The notes under the pieces are model-generated. The model searched no databases and was not told where the DNA came from. It was given only the letters and a program-made list of their open reading frames with translations. Shown here one piece after another: positions 13,143-25,158 of a stretch of 64,000 nt of DNA. Source of the DNA: Caprella mutica (Eukaryota > Arthropoda > Malacostraca > Amphipoda > Caprellidae); the NCBI GenBank assembly GCA_947561585.1, contig CANNZV010000923.1:1-64000 (forward strand). Reading direction: 5' to 3'. Made by a program: the position numbers and the translations under genes. The number at the start of each line of letters is the position of its first letter. Position 1 is the stretch's first letter.

Positions 13143-13399
13143 AACTATAGCAGATAAATACTCTATGGGGCCATAGAAAATTTGCCCCGAAAATCCAAAG
13201 CCTGACAAATGTGCTAGTGTTTAGTGGAATATTTCGCTACTCTGAGACTGAGTGCAACTGCAGATAGTCAGCAATGACTGAGTGTCACATTAGTTCTATG
13301 TGTATCTACATTGACTGTATTTTTGGTTTCAAGATTTCGAATAGAGTTTACTCATGTCTATTCATCGTCAAGAGCAAGCAGTTATTAAATTCTGTATTT

Positions 13400-13670
13400 G
13401 CCCGTTAAATATAACGGGTCTTCAATAGTAATTTATTATCTATTCTTAGGTTTTTTGTAGTGAATTCAAATTAAATTCACTTTTCTGCATAAACTGATAC
13501 TTTTTTCATAGATAAAAACATTTAAAAATTGAATTAAAAAAGAGGAATTTAAATTTCATATCAATATATTCCAGTGTGTATCATAGTTACATTCTTCATG
13601 TTTAATACCCATAGTGTAAAAGCGGACACTAAATAAATAAATAAACACACGAGGGAAATTATTAGTATAG
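13400..13670. repeat. Dispersed repeat, inverted partner at 37.9 kb
   Basis: The reverse complement matches 37935-38216. Landmarks are GTGTCCGCTTTTACAC, TAAACATGAAGAATGTAACT and a short TTTAACGGG block near the far end of both copies. A (AAAT)n tract lies at one side. This could be a SINE or a non-autonomous DNA element; the family is not recognised. Confidence 0.75.
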
Positions 13671-13741
13671 AAGATTGAGAATTAAAGGAAATTAAAGTTT
13701 TTTTACATCAACCGAAAACAGTTCCCCCTACTTGATCTATA

Positions 13742-14006
13742 CTGAGTCTACACTGAGAAAAAGTTGCGAGTCAATCTGACTCATCGCTTGAGTCAAGGCT
13801 GCAAAACTCCAATGTTGGAGTCTTTCTTTCTTGATTGACTCTACCTGAGTCAATCTGACTATGAATTAGGAGTCAATATGACTCTTATTTTTGAGTAAGA
13901 TTTTAGAACGAGTCAAATTGACTCACATTTTTTAACCGGTTTTGGGATAAACTTAAAACTCCAATTTAGAGTCAATTTGACTCGTATTTGTTTTGAGTGT
14001 AGACTG
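13742..14006. mobile_element. TA-flanked MITE with internal GAGTCAAnTTGACTC palindromes
   Basis: The ends CTGAGTCTACACTGAG and (reverse complement) CAGTCTACACTCAAAA form an inverted repeat flanked by TA on both sides (13740-13741, 14007-14008). The interior carries several GAGTCAATTTGACTC-like palindromes. Non-coding. The TA duplication suggests mobilisation by a Tc1/mariner-type transposase. Confidence 0.75.
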
Positions 14007-15029
14007 TAACTGTAGTACTGCTTCTCATCCATCTCCCTCACTCCAGTTGAGTACACCAGTGGGATGTTATTTATTCTGCAGAACATCAACCATTCATCAG
14101 CTTACAGAAAAAGAAATGCACCTGTAGATAGTTAATAAATAACAATAAAATGGATATTTTGTAATACATACATGTACTGTAAAAAAGAGAGAATGTCTCT
14201 TTTTAAATCTATACTTCAATAAGAACCGCGTCCGTCTGTCCGTCGTTAGTCTGTCTGTGTGTCACAAAATGTGTTAAACAGTCATTCTATCGACAGCGCC
14301 TCATAAAGTTGGTGTAAAGAACAGAAAAATCAAAGAAACCGTAAATTGAAAAGAAAAACTAATAATTTGCTGCAGTATCATTGTTACGGGGGTCACCCTA
14401 AAATTATTAATTGAAAATGTAAGAGTTTTGCCTACAGAGCAAAATATATAATTTTTGATAAATTAAATATTCTGTTTACCTATATGTTATTTATATGTAT
14501 GCATTTGAATGTAATCTCAAACTCATTATACTAATTGTACTCTCACTGATTGAACAAAAGGTACTGTACTAGTAAATATAATGGAAAATATAATTTTCAT
14601 TAAAATAACAGCGATTGTTTCTTCAATTAAAGTAATGTATTATTTTATTAATAGGAAGTAATTTTTCATTAATATAATGGAAGTAATTCTTAAAATAATA
14701 GAAAATAATTTCTACAATTTTATAATAGCGTATTAGCTAATTTATCTTTTTTTTTCATATAAAGATATCATTAAATTGGATATTAATTATGTTTTATTTA
14801 GTGTAAATATGCTTATTAAATTGATGCAATATAATTGAAAATAACTCATCAACATTTTGTATTGTGTTTATTTTTATCCAGCAAGAAAAAGGAGTGTCAA
14901 TTTGCACAGTTTTAGCCCCAACAAAAGTTGTTCCAATGCGAATTTTCAGAGGTTTAACTTTGGCTTTTCTGTGAACTGAAGTATGTTTATCTTGGTGAAT
15001 TACTTTTTTATCGTTATTTTAACTATAAC
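14007..15029. other. Unassigned AT-rich sequence with a dispersed-repeat fragment
   Basis: About 75 bp at 14510-14585 (ending GGTACTGTACTAGTAA) resembles 25612-25690. A GTCTGTCCGTC-type tract lies at 14230. No gene seen. Confidence 0.5.
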
Positions 15030-15031
15030 TA

Positions 15032-15130
15032 GGGTAAGTTCTTAATTATCGGTCAGTACTACATCTTCGGTCATAAAAGAATCTTGTATGACCGAAGATG
15101 TAGTACTAACCGATAATTAAGAACTTACCC
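15032..15130. mobile_element. Near-perfect palindrome MITE, GGGTAAGTT family
   Basis: Two arms of about 45 nt separated by an 11-nt loop, with only one mismatch seen. TA lies on each side. The terminal GGGTAAGTT is shared with the element at 23908-24264. In RNA it would form a long uninterrupted hairpin. Confidence 0.9.
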
Positions 15131-15132
15131 TA

Positions 15133-16056
15133 GTTGTTACCTGAACTATAATTAGTTTTTATTTTCAATTGAAGGAACCTAAGGACATGATACTGACGTG
15201 AAAACAATGAAATTAAGGGACTTACAGAAGCAGTAAGAAAGGAAAGTGGCTAAATGAACTACAACAAGTCAATGGCAAGCTCATGGATGCAGTAAAGCTA
15301 CTACATGATAATTAGAGGATTACTCTAAAACTGCTAATAGAGTTGAATAAGTGATAAACACGTGGTACAAAATAATCCAACTTCAAACAGCTTCAGGATT
15401 ATTGAAAGCGAAAATTAGTTAGTAACTTATTCCTGAAATTTTGTTGTAAATTTTAATGAAAGTTCAATCTATAATAGTTTGATATTATCCTCCATAGATC
15501 ATTCTGAAAATAATAATAATTTAACTTCCAAGTTGGATCCACCTAATTGCCATTTCTACAATTAACTTATATATTTCAATTTAATGTTAAACAATTTGGA
15601 ATACAGCTTTGTTATCATGCATTTTCCAAACTTTGTTCAGATAATATTAATTCAATCTAAACTTCTAAGTTGCAATTAATTAACTAGTTCTTTAGCCAAT
15701 CTCTGCTCCTTCCAACCACCGCACGTACTCCTCTGTAATTATTCTAACTCCGAGGGGATCTTAAAATAAAATTAAACTTCTATCTGAAATTGTAACGTTG
15801 ATATCCTGTTACACGTGTGCGAATTCGAATAGCTAAATATCAGATATATATATTATTATAATCTTTTTTGTGAAATATATATTATATTGGTGACTTAGAA
15901 TGATGGAGAGAATGATCGACATCTTATTAAAATTGGCTAATTTTGCTAACTATAATAGGAGGGTATATTTTTGTTTAAAAAGATTATTAAACGAGAAGTT
16001 AAAATGGCAATTAACCGTTGAGTTTAGCTCCTATTATTTAAATGATAAAAAACTAA
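15133..16056. other. Unassigned sequence
   Basis: No gene supported. A 105-codon ATG frame (15900-16217) begins here and runs into the 42-bp array. Its unique first 55 residues match nothing I recognise. Confidence 0.5.
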
Positions 16057-16057
16057 G

Positions 16058-16390
16058 GCAAGAAGGATTTATTCCTGGGATATTAAAGGAATGTCCTAGG
16101 TACGGAGGATTTATTCCTGGGATATTAAAGGAATGTCCTAGGTACGGAGGATTTATTCCTGGGATATTAAGGGAATGTCCCAGGTACGGAGGATTTATTC
16201 CTGGGATAATAAGGTAATGTCCTAGGTACGGAGGATTTATTCCTGGGATAATAAGGTAATGTCCTAGGTACGGAGGATTTATTCCTGGGATAATAAGGGA
16301 ATGTCCTAGGTACGGAGGATTTATTCCTGGGATATTAAAGGAATGTCCTAGGTACGGAGGATTTATTCCTGGGATATTAAAGGAATGTAA
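16058..16390. repeat. 42-bp minisatellite, array 1
   Basis: Eight units with exact 42-bp spacing (starts 16065, 16107, and so on to 16359), core GGATTTATTCCTGGGATATT. The reverse complement aligns unit for unit with the 42-bp repeats at 55.1 kb and with the ends of the element at 59.1-59.8 kb. Confidence 0.95.
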
Positions 16391-16454
16391 TAAAATAAAT
16401 AAATGGAATAAATCCTTCGTGCCTGGGAAAATAGTATAGGAATAGTAACAATTG

Positions 16455-16596
16455 GTGCTGGGAAAATTCGTCCACGGAAAATTAGTCAGTTTTCATGAAT
16501 TAGGAATTGAAAGAATAGACGAATATTCCGAAGACGAATTTTTTCTAAGACAAATATTCCGGGGACGAATTTTCCGAGGATGAATTTTCCGGTTAC
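16455..16596. mobile_element. Short foldback element with GAAAATTCGTCC repeat ends
   Basis: The left end is GTGCTGGGAAAATTCGTCC plus one further unit. The right end is several GACGAATTTTCCG-type units ending CCGGTTAC. Almost nothing lies between the arms. The ends match the larger element at 17.4-18.4 kb. I find no clear target duplication. Confidence 0.75.
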
Positions 16597-16930
16597 GGTC
16601 CAGCCAACTGTGTCCCAATATTGGATCAATGTTGACCCGAGAAACATTTCACTGCGGATGATTTCCTCTATAAAAACTTTTGAAGTATAACTGACTTTTC
16701 AGAGTCAAAGTTTAGCGGTAAATTGTTCTGAAGCACCGAAAAGGGTGATATGAAAAGGCAGTTAATCTCTTTCAGTGGTAACAACAGACAACTTTGAAGT
16801 ATAAAGAGCAATAGATTACGATATTAGAAGCGAAAAAGATACTAACTTATTTTTTAATAACGTAATAGAGATTTAAAGACGGTTAGAAATACATTTGATT
16901 GAAAAAATTAAATCTCAACGGGAAATCCAA

Positions 16931-17134
16931 ATTATCAGAGGATATTTACACTCGGTGTTGAAGTTTTTTTTTGTTTTCAAGCTAACGAATAGGAAGATTT
17001 CTATTCGTCATCAGGAGGAGGGTGCAGGTTCTGGTTTTCCACCCTTCTCCTGATGATGAATAAAAATCTTTCTCTTCGCTAGCTTGAAACCTGAAAAAAA
17101 CCTTCAATTTTGAGTTTAAGTTACCTCTGATAAT
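16931..17134. mobile_element. Hairpin MITE, ATTATCAGAGG ends
   Basis: Imperfect palindrome of about 200 bp. ATTATCAGAGG begins one arm and its complement ends the other. Both arms carry TTTCAAGCTAnCGAA and a CATCAGGAG-type segment. No coding. Confidence 0.8.
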
Positions 17135-17418
17135 ACAGCATGACTATAGCATATATTAAAGGTCAATTACATTACGACATTATTGATCTTTTTTTCAATA
17201 GATGTGTACACACTTAAACGCGCAATTAAGGATTTTAGTTGTAACGCGCATTTACTGGGCGTCAGTATATATATTATATACGTTACCATATCTACGTAGT
17301 AGCTAGGTTGAAGGTTGTCTTCAATTAGATACCTGGGGACATTCTTGTTCTTTTCTGGGGCTGTTCCATCCCGCTCTGGATAATCCCACCCGAACACCAC
17401 CTGTTAATTAAAATTAGC

Positions 17419-18434
17419 GTGACCCGAAAATTCGTCCACGGAATATTCGTCCACGGAAAGTTCGCCCTCGGAAAATTCGTCCACGGAAAATTCGCCCTCG
17501 GAAAATTCGTCCACGGAAAATTCGGCCATTAAACAAAAATAATTAATTCAAATGGAACAAAATGTTACGATAAATGTTTTGTTATAAAGTAATTTAATGT
17601 ACGTTGGTGATAGTACATAGTTAATTTACTTTGTTGCATCCATTATAAAGTTTGGTGTTCTGCAAAATTGATGATTGTTTATGAAACATTAAAATTGATA
17701 GATATATAATAATTTTATTAACTTAATTTTAAGATAAAATATTTGGTGCCTTAGCTTTCTTAACACCTGAAGAGGTTGTTGGCGTTGATGAAAATTTATA
17801 CGAGGATGTCAATTGAGTTTTTTAACTACTTTGAAGCCACGTTAATTGGAACAAAACGGAGAAGACACGAAAAACCTGTTAAATTCAATTGAATTTTGGA
17901 ATGTTCAAGAAATAGCATCCTAATATTTGATAGAAGAGTTAACCCTAACTAAAAGAATTCAAACAAATAGAAATGTGACACAGCGTAAAAGGCCAAAATA
18001 TCGAGATATCGTCGAACAAATATAACTAGTTTTGCAATGCACTCCAAATGAAATAAAAAAACATTGACAAATATTGCATTGCTGAAAATGTCCAGCTATT
18101 CAATTTAAATATTTGATTAGGTTATTTTTGTCTTTTTGTCTTAGCTACATTGAATACATTTTTCATCAACAGCTATAACTGCTGAATATTTGTGTTATTT
18201 TCATTTAACCAGATTTTATGCGACTGTAATTATCTCTTTCATATATTGTTAACACTCAATAATGTCTTTCTTTCTTTTCCAAATTTAAGAAGACGGACGA
18301 ATTTTCAGTGGCCTAATTTTCCGTGGATGAATTTTCCATGGATGAATTTTCCGCGGACGAATTTTCCGTGGACGAATTTTCCATGGATGAATTTTCCGTG
18401 GACGGATTTTCCGTGGACGAATTTTCCTAGCACC
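17419..18434. mobile_element. MULE-like element with minisatellite terminal inverted repeats
   Basis: The left arm (17419-17523) is about six units of GAAAATTCGTCCACG and close variants. The right arm (18293-18434) is about nine units in inverse orientation, ending CCTAGCAC. The flanks carry AAATTAG on both sides (17411-17417 and 18436-18442) inside a roughly 9-bp duplication with two mismatches. That length is typical of Mutator-like elements. The interior holds a decayed transposase fragment (separate entry). The element is non-autonomous now. Three further elements in the window share its end signature. Confidence 0.75.
17742..18090 (+). pseudogene. Decayed FLYWCH/MULE-type transposase C-terminal fragment
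   Basis: Three short frames in register order resemble the C-terminal part of FLYWCH/MULE-associated proteins of invertebrates. The first (from 17742) contains FGALAFLTPEEVV, the second (from 17815) NYFEATLIG followed by a basic stretch, and the third (from about 17885) IEFWNV and later KRPKYRDIVEQI. In the family, an Ala-Phe-Pro-Glu segment is followed by a Tyr-Phe-Glu...Ile-Gly motif, a Trp-Asn motif and a basic Tyr-Arg-Asp helix, in that order; this is from memory of the family, not a search. At least two frame changes and several stops break it, so it cannot make protein. It lies inside the foldback element and suggests that element's origin. Confidence 0.65.
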
Positions 18435-18489
18435 GAAATTAGGCATCACTGGGACTCGAACTTTGAAAACTTAGGCACTCCTAGCAACA

Positions 18490-18560
18490 AAGATTGATTC
18501 CTGTGATATTAAGGGAACATCTCAGGCAAAAATTAAAGATTGATTCCTGGAATATTCATG
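18490..18560. repeat. Two diverged 42-bp-satellite-like units
   Basis: GATTGATTCCTG is repeated twice with flanking similarity to the 42-bp unit (GGGATATTAA-like, CAGGCA). Probably an old fragment of that family. Confidence 0.5.
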
Positions 18561-20379
18561 ACACATGCAGGCAGCGAAGTAACTAGTATCTGGTATCTCT
18601 CACTAGGTGGCACTTTTTATACACACTCCAGAAAAGAACAAGAATAATGAAGAACACCTACTACGTAAGACTTGGTTATCTTATCAATTTTACTTTCCAT
18701 TAATCATTTAACGAAAAAGTAAATGTATATACTTAAAAAATATAAATTTATAAGAACGTAAAATGAATTACAATAAATTTGAAATTCACATATCTAAAAT
18801 AATTGAAAGTAACACTAGAATATAACATCAAAGATATAATCCACGTCATATTGTTTGCAATGTTCTCAAACTGCAGAATATCATGTTCACAATTAATACA
18901 AGTATTCTAGGGCTATCTTTTTAAATATATTCAAAAAAAGGACCTACTAAAGAACGGAAGTGAAGAGCAATTTGGTTATACCCTGCAGCCATACTTCTCA
19001 GCAGCTTTATTTATTTCTCTCTCTCTCATTATTTGTTTGTATTTAACTGCATTTTAACTGCAGTTTTTCCCGTAGTGTTGCTACGGGAAATGAAATAAAG
19101 TTACGGAAATTAAAGTAAATGTTCTTGTGACATTTGAATTGCAAATTTAAAGTTACTGAAAGTTATAACTATGTGTATAGTCCAATCTTATTCTTCTATG
19201 AACCCACTATAAAAAAAATTTCGAATAGGTACAGTTAATTTTATAATTATGGATAAATATATCCATTAGATATATAGATAGATATTCCTTATATATGAAC
19301 TATTTAATTCACCTTCTATTAATATACAAATACGGATACATAAATCCATCTTAAATTATATAGTGCTTAATATTATCATTGAATTGAAATAAAAAATATA
19401 TAACGATACCAGTTTAATAATCTCTATGGAGAAATTAGATCTAATTCATAAAAATGGTCTTATTTTTAAAACTATCTTAGATTTTAGGCCATTCACAGGA
19501 TATTTGTATGACGGTCTAATCTTCGGAATGTGCAAAAATTACTCGTTATATTTGATGAAACCTAATAAGAGCGACCATTAGAACGATTTTTTATGCCGTA
19601 TGTATACATCTCTTGCACCAGTTCCTATTAAATGATCGTTATAGAAATGAAGAAAAGTGATTACAGAAAGAAAAATTTGTGCGCTTTTTCTCGTCCTGCC
19701 CAATTTTGAACTGTGTCCATCATTTTTATCTAAAAATCATGATTTCTAAGATTAATTTTGAAAGTATTAGCAAAAGACCTCTTCCTACTTTCTTCACATG
19801 TATATTGTAAATGAATAAATGTATATAAGTAATATTATTAATAAGTAATAACTATTTACATAGTTATTTACATTATATATATGTTTACAAAAGCATATAT
19901 TCTTTATATATTATAAATTTTATTTTATTTCGTATCCATGATACCAGCAGGTATCATCGACTCCATAATTAGGATTAAAGTAAAATAATTATTGCGATAT
20001 ACTTTTTTCGAAAATATGAAACTGTCCGATAACAATGAGCTTACCCAATATTGGAAAAAGTCAAATAAATCTTTTTCAAAACATAATATGTACTACATCA
20101 ACGAAAAGAGCTACGCTGATTTCACAAATCACAGTTTTCGAATTTCCTATTATTTAAATCTTACAAATCTGTCATCGTGTACCCAGACCAATTTAAAAAT
20201 ATTTACAAGTATTACAATCAGCAAAATTTATTTTTGGAAATATGAAAATAGTAAACTGTCAAAAAAAAATACAGATACACTTTTGTGTGACTGTATGTGA
20301 ACGAATATTGTTCATAGTTAGTATAGAGGGTACGGCACAAAAAGACAATTCTGCAACAATTTTTGTTAATATAGTACTT
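18561..20379. other. Unassigned AT-rich sequence
   Basis: About 1.8 kb. CCAGAAAAGAACAAGAA near 18623 is an inverted match to 17345-17365 on the other side of the MULE-like element. A GTATCCATGATACC core sits near 19936. A 102-codon frame at 19992-20300 has no recognisable features. Confidence 0.5.
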
Positions 20380-20540
20380 AAGGTCCATGTCAGATGAGCG
20401 TTTGTGGAGCGTTTTCAACGCTCCAAATGCGACGCGTAACATGGATACATATGAAAAGGGTTTAGCCATAATTTCTTCAGAGTCAAAAACGCTTCGAAAA
20501 CGCTGTACAAAAACGCTCCGATATACGAACTAAGTCCTTT
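20380..20540. mobile_element. MITE, GGAGCGTTTTnnACGCTCC family, copy 1
   Basis: Inverted ends (AGGTCCATGTCAGATGAGCG on the left, complement of AAAGGACTTAGTTCG on the right) with internal GAGCGTTTTCAACGCTC and AAAACGCTCCG hairpins. The reverse complement is homologous throughout to about 61872-62025. Non-coding. Confidence 0.8.
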
Positions 20541-20960
20541 CACTTTTTAGTTTTAATTTTTCTCAATTTAATATATAACTTTCAATATAACTTTCAATAG
20601 TATTATTAAGATTAGTATTAATAGTCCTATCAAGATAAAATTGAAGGTGAAAAGATGAATTTCACGGAGCAGGAAAATTCGCATCTGACTCAACCCAATG
20701 GAATACTGCGTGTGGTAGGTATTGGGTCAGAATGTGTGCAGATAGTCTCATTCGACTGTTCAAGTGCTAAAATTAAAACGAAAACTCAAAAGAGAACTTC
20801 CGAAACTGCTAAAGGAATTACAGCAAAAAGATTGAAGGCCACAGATCAAGAAGGTAGAGGCTTCATTGAAAAAACATTTTCATATATCTACTCACGTTAT
20901 CTTTTTATGTACCTAGGTACTTTCCATTTTGTTTCACATATCTAAATGCTTTCTCTAATA
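20541..20960. other. Unassigned; one 96-codon frame
   Basis: An ATG frame at 20655-20945 is slightly less biased than its surroundings. It has no motif I recognise and no splice context. I do not call it a gene. Confidence 0.4.
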
Positions 20961-21184
20961 CAGTAGAACTCCTCTATAATGAATAAGTGAGAAAAGTAAT
21001 AAGTCGTTAGTGAGAGAACTAACCCTTATAGTGAACAAATTTTCTTTAGTCTGCCATTAATGGCGATCAGTTTTAGAAAACCAATGGCCTTTTTAAAGCA
21101 GACTATAAAGTTAATATGTTCATTATACGGGGTAGTTATCTCACCATTCACTATAGAAGACTCCACTATAGAGGAGCTCTACTG
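20961..21184. mobile_element. TA-flanked MITE, CAGTAGAACTCCTCTATA family, copy 1
   Basis: Inverted ends CAGTAGAACTCCTCTATA... and ...GGAGCTCTACTG with TA on each side (20959-20960, 21185-21186). An internal TTTAGTCTGCCATTAATGG-type hairpin is shared with the copies at 42.2, 48.1 and 48.8 kb. The end sequence and TA duplication fit the pogo/Tigger side of Tc1/mariner elements. Confidence 0.85.
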
Positions 21185-21750
21185 TACATATTTCTCGTCT
21201 CACAGCTCCAGTGCAAAATATTCTTTAATTCGCATTAGAAATTTCAAAAGTGAACGGAGAGAGAGACTGACTCCAGTTTTCATTGGCTGCCAATTAGACG
21301 GGTTTCGAGGCTTTGATCAAATATCAATTAAAGAGTGAATTATGCAAATTGAAGTTGATTCAAAATTCAAAAAGAGTCATTTGATGTTGCAGTTTTTAAT
21401 TCGAATAGGAGTTGTAACTGGAACCGGTTCGAGATATCAGTTTCGGGGCAGTTTCGAATGGTAGTAATCGAATCGGGTGACCTATATTTTATGTGACGGA
21501 AATTGGTACATAGAACATGTGTACAATTTATATTTTCATATGTTTTCATATGTTACAAAATTTGAAATATTTGAATTGCATATCTAACTATAGGAAAGTA
21601 TATAGATTTTTGGAACATAATATTTAATAATGCTATATGTATAATCAAGAAATTGTGGAAATTAAAATAATGATTTTTTATTTGTTTTATTTGTGTATAT
21701 TACGAAAAAAAATCCGAGTTTCATACGGCTAGCATATATAGAAAAAATAT
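21185..21750. other. Unassigned sequence
   Basis: No gene, RNA or repeat that I can support. Confidence 0.5.
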
Positions 21751-21751
21751 T

Positions 21752-22016
21752 AGGGTGGGGCCATAGAAGAATAAGAGGGAAAGTTATGGTAGGGCCATAG
21801 AAGATTAAAAGGGAAAGTTATGGTGGGGCCATAGAAGATTATTAGGGAAAATTATGGTAGGGCCATAGAAGAGTAAGAGGGAAAGTTATGGTGGAGCCAT
21901 AGAAGATTAAAAAGGGAAGTTATGGTGGGGCCATAGAAGATTAAGAGGGAAAGTTATGGTGGAGCCATAGAAGATTAAAAGGGAAAGTTATGGTAGGGCC
22001 ATAGAAGATTGAGATG
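21752..22016. repeat. 33-34-bp minisatellite, array 1
   Basis: Eight units with core GGGGCCATAGAAGATTAA followed by GGGAAAGTTATGGT. The inverse-orientation counterpart is at 37.2 kb, and single copies are scattered (5757, 13165). Confidence 0.93.
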
Positions 22017-22268
22017 GGACACCAGTTAATCTTTTTCAGATCTTTCTCTTATACCCACTTTCCGAACACGTTACCCACAGGCCATATCTGCTAAACAGTG
22101 TATTTGTGCCAATGAAACATAGCCGGTTAATCCTCACATTTATTTCCTGTGCGATTGATAGACATTAATTAAACAATTAACTCTGGAAGGATAACTTTGC
22201 ATGTGATCCTATTAAAATCTAAAAGCTTAGTGACTATTATTCTAAAACAACTCTAAGGGTTATATAAC

Positions 22269-22434
22269 ACCCCAATATTGTTACAACATTGCCAATATTG
22301 TTACAACATTGCCAATATTGTTACAACATTGCCTCAATATTGTTACAACATTGCCTCAATATTGTTACAACATTACCTCAATATTGTTACAACATTACCT
22401 CAATATTGTTACAACATTACCCCAAAATTGTTTC
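22269..22434. repeat. 20-22-bp minisatellite
   Basis: About eight units of CAATATTGTTACAACATTGC. The unit lengthens from 20 to 22 bp (TC insertion) along the array. CAATATTG is a perfect palindrome in each unit. Reverse-complement relatives lie at 9.9 kb and a diverged form at 55.4 kb. Confidence 0.9.
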
Positions 22435-22794
22435 AATGACGCCCTGATATTATTGTCTCTATACTACTACAAAATTATCCCATTTATGTTACAACATTGC
22501 CCAAAAACAACTTTATTTACCGTTAATTATTCAGTCTTAACAGTTATATGTAGTTCTCACTACAAGTTCCCCTTTGTTGTAGCTTACTTGTAGCAAGTTC
22601 TGCATTGTAGCAAATAACTTGTAGAAGTAAATGTAGCAAGTTCTGTCCTCCTGTTAGGCAAGTTAGAACTAATCTCCTGGGGTTCTATTTGTCATACCTT
22701 AGGTAGCCCGACTTATGTCACATGAATAATATGTAGGCTGCAACTTCGAACTTGGAACTTTGGGAAGTAAATTGTTTCCAAAATGATTAATATT

Positions 22795-22966
22795 CCGAAA
22801 ATGTCAGTTGGGAATCTTATTGGTAATAGGAAAATGTTACAGGAATATTCCCAAATGTCAGTTGGGAATCTTATTGGTAATAGGTACATGTTACAGGAAT
22901 ATTCCCAAATGTCAGTTGGGAATCTTATTGGCAATACATGTTACAGGAATATTCCCAATATATCGT
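22795..22966. repeat. 54-bp tandem repeat, three copies
   Basis: ATGTCAGTTGGGAATCTTAT begins each copy (22801, 22855, 22909). The third copy has a small deletion. GGGAAT and ATTCCC in each unit allow a hairpin. Confidence 0.93.
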
Positions 22967-23907
22967 TGAATATTCCGGGATCATCGCAATGTTACCTTTT
23001 TCACTGTGTGTAATTTAATCTTAAATATAATTGAAATTCGTTTCATAACCATTTGTAAGGCTGTTTCAGATAAACTCATGAAATAGGTCTGAAAATTTGC
23101 CAAAATTTAATAATTTTTCTTTACATTTTATTATATATAGAACAAGCTGTATCTGGAACCGTATTTTGAACATTCTTTCTCATTTTTAAAACAAAGATGT
23201 CCGCTACTGTGCTGGACTGAAATCGTACTACATTTGAATTTAAAAATATTATATCCGTATGGAAACGTATAAACTAAAAGGTTTCAAATTAGGTAATCCA
23301 TTTGAAATTATTTTTTCTAGTTCTGAAGACACTATAGACACTGTGTACCTTCCATTTCAATGTGGTACAAGAAAGGAGATCGCGTGATGAGGTCCGATAA
23401 CATTTACTGGGTTGTTCTGGAAGGAATTCAGCATAGATAAGCATTTATTAATCGAGGTCAATGAAAAGTAATCACGAAAGAAGGAGTTTGTTATATAATT
23501 GCAGATTAAAATATTATATAATCTATAAGTAATTGATTAACAGGTAGATGCATATTCATTTTTAAATTAACTGTATTTTGATCATTTATTATTTTACCAT
23601 ATGATGTTATATTTTTAAAAAAAAATTGTGTTTTAGTATAAAAAATGTTTGAATAAATATCTATAACTCCAATGGTTTACTTTTTCATATATTTTACTTA
23701 AATTATCATTCTAATTACTTGTGTTTAGGCCAATTTAAATTCCTCAACTATCATTTAATGACTTTAATATTAAACGATTCAGACGCAAATGGTAATTTAA
23801 TTGGGTACAGAGGAAGAACTTGCAAACGTTATGTTATATTATGCATATACGTTACTGAGTTTCTTTTATATATAAATAAATATAAATTGCATTTTATAAT
23901 TTGAATA
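22967..23907. other. Unassigned AT-rich sequence
   Basis: No gene or repeat that I can support. Confidence 0.5.
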
Positions 23908-24264
23908 GGGTAAGTTACAAATAGTTGAACATGTAAAAAAAACTATAGAAATTATTAGTTAACTTCAATTTTAATTGGAGACCAAGTATCACGGATACCA
24001 GATATCATAGATACCAGGTATCATGGATACCAGATATCATAGATACCAGATATCATAGATACCAGATATCATAGATACCAGGTATCATGGATACTAGATA
24101 TCATAGATACCAGATATCATAGATACCAGGTATCATGAATACCAGATATCATAGATACCAGGTATCAAGGATACCAATTAAAATGAAAGTTAAATAAAAA
24201 TTATTATATGTTTTTCTTACTTGACCGAAAATGTGGGTCAAGTAAGATAATTCATAACTTACCC
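23908..24264. mobile_element. GGGTAAGTT-family MITE carrying a GGTATC array
   Basis: The ends GGGTAAGTTAC and (complement) GGGTAAGTTATG are flanked by TA (23906-23907, 24265-24266). The middle (about 23989-24178) is a tandem array of GATACCAGATATCATA / GATACCAGGTATCATG units, about 24 bp each. The right arm has its own short hairpin (TTACTTGACC/GGTCAAGTAA). Confidence 0.8.
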
Positions 24265-24656
24265 TAATTGTAACCACAAATTCATTTCAGTTACAAGTCA
24301 ATCAAATCAATTCAATTAAATCAACAACTTCTGATTCAGTAAATAATGACAGTACAAAAATAGATTATTATTCGTGTGCAGAACTGGGTGGGTGGGCTTC
24401 GTGAACATCGAGTGATGGTTGCTATTGCGATTAGTGAAGAATTAACAGGATAACGTGAACTCATTTATTGTGACGGTAAATATAATGCCGTGGCTTAGTC
24501 TGGATTAGAGATGATCGTGTGATCATTCTTGTCAGAAAACAAATTAATCAGAATTGTTGGTTGAATTAATTGACAATTGGTGGAAGACCTCTTTTGATTC
24601 TCAATGTTTTGCATTATTCAGTCACTTGAATTTAATGTGAATTGGAATTGATATTA

Positions 24657-24875
24657 AAGCAAAACTCCTGAGTTATGAAGGACCTGAGTTATGAAATGCA
24701 CCTGAGTTATGAAGTATTTTCTATGTTTAAATTATAGAAAACGATATACGTCATGAATTTCATCCAAGTTATCCCTCAAAGAGCATAGTTTTCTCCATTA
24801 TTTCAACCATAGAAAACTATCTAGTGCACCTGAGATATGAAGTTACCAATACCTCATAACTAAGGAGTTTCACTG
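24657..24875. mobile_element. TA-flanked MITE, AAACTCCTGAGTTATGA family
   Basis: The left end contains AAACTCCTGAGTTATGA. The right end complements to CAGTGAAACTCCTTAGTTATG. TA flanks both (24655-24656, 24876-24877). The ends resemble the CAGTAGAACTCC family. Internally CACCTGAGTTATGA recurs. Confidence 0.7.
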
Positions 24876-25158
24876 TATTTCAATTTTTCAGTAATAGTCA
24901 TGAAATTGGAGTGTTTCAGAAAAAACGAACTCAATATCGTCAATGAAAAAATAATACTAATTAGATTTTTAGTACGAAATATAATTTAGCTCTATGAAGT
25001 TTGTGACTATTTTCCTGTGTGGATATCTGAAGGAGAAACTGTTCAAGAGTCTGCCACAAAAATTGGAAGAATTGAAGATGCAAACTCGGGAGAAAATCAC
25101 TGCAATACTCATTGTGATGAGCCGAAGAGTAACAGAAAATTTCAGACATCGTTTTTAA

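Noticed and set aside
20655..20945. 96-codon frame as a host exon
   Set aside because: No domain, codon or splice signal strong enough to support it.
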